Shown: positions 5,971 to 5,988 of the stretch, in pieces
How positions within the stretch are numbered: position 1 is the stretch's first letter
Layout of the letters: each line of letters opens with the position of its first letter
Source: Nitrospirota bacterium
GTDB taxonomy: Bacteria; Nitrospirota; JAOUDF01
Length of the DNA stretch: 5,988 nucleotides
Assembly: GCA_029859385.1 (NCBI GenBank)
Contig: JAOUDF010000154.1
Span: forward strand, 1 to 5,988
Direction: 5' to 3'
Position numbers and translations under genes: made by a program
Notes under the pieces: model-generated
What the model was told of the DNA's origin: nothing
Database searches by the model: none
What the model saw: the letters and a program-made list of their open reading frames with translations, nothing else

Positions 5971-5988
5971 AACGGAATAAAAAATCCG

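Noticed and set aside
5973..5988. Short inverted repeat CGGA/TCCG around an A/T run at the window end, possible terminator of an upstream gene
   Set aside because: The stem is only four base pairs, and the sequence beyond the window that would decide it is not available.

Overview
The window is a gene-dense bacterial chromosomal segment in which every supported gene lies on the minus strand, so it reads from right to left. The gene set resembles Deltaproteobacteria/Desulfuromonadia of the Geobacter type: RNase Y beside a TIGR00282/YmdB phosphoesterase, RarA, an ACT/UPF0210 pair, and fairly GC-rich codon use. The taxonomic placement is inferred from the general character of the genes and was not tested by a search.

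In transcription order the layout is as follows. (1) At 5735-5961 there is a good sigma70-type promoter and a roughly 170-190 nt structured RNA that I identify as 6S RNA (ssrS) from its folding: a long closing stem, a second stem, a large central bubble and a small hairpin in the 3' strand of the bubble. (2) Next is a small single-ACT-domain protein with a TTG start, followed 5 bases later by its usual partner, the UPF0210/DUF711 (PFL-like) protein. (3) After a 79-base gap comes rarA, encoding a AAA+ ATPase of replication-fork maintenance. (4) rny (RNase Y) follows, apparently with a non-canonical ATT start. (5) Six bases later comes a TIGR00282/YmdB-type metallophosphoesterase. (6) The window ends inside the 5' part of xseA (exonuclease VII large subunit).

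The short gaps (5, 79, 69, 6 and 19 bases) and the lack of convincing terminators suggest one long transcription unit, possibly fed in part by read-through from the 6S RNA gene. Its theme is RNA turnover and transcription control (6S RNA, RNase Y, the YmdB-type enzyme) together with DNA maintenance (RarA, XseA). The ACT/UPF0210 pair is conserved but has no established function.

The most interesting observations are the 6S RNA heading an operon that encodes RNase Y, the probable ATT start codon of rny, and a perfect palindrome covering the -35 box of the 6S promoter. I found no mobile element, CRISPR array, tRNA, rRNA or obviously new defence system. The long plus-strand open frames are antisense shadows of the real genes.
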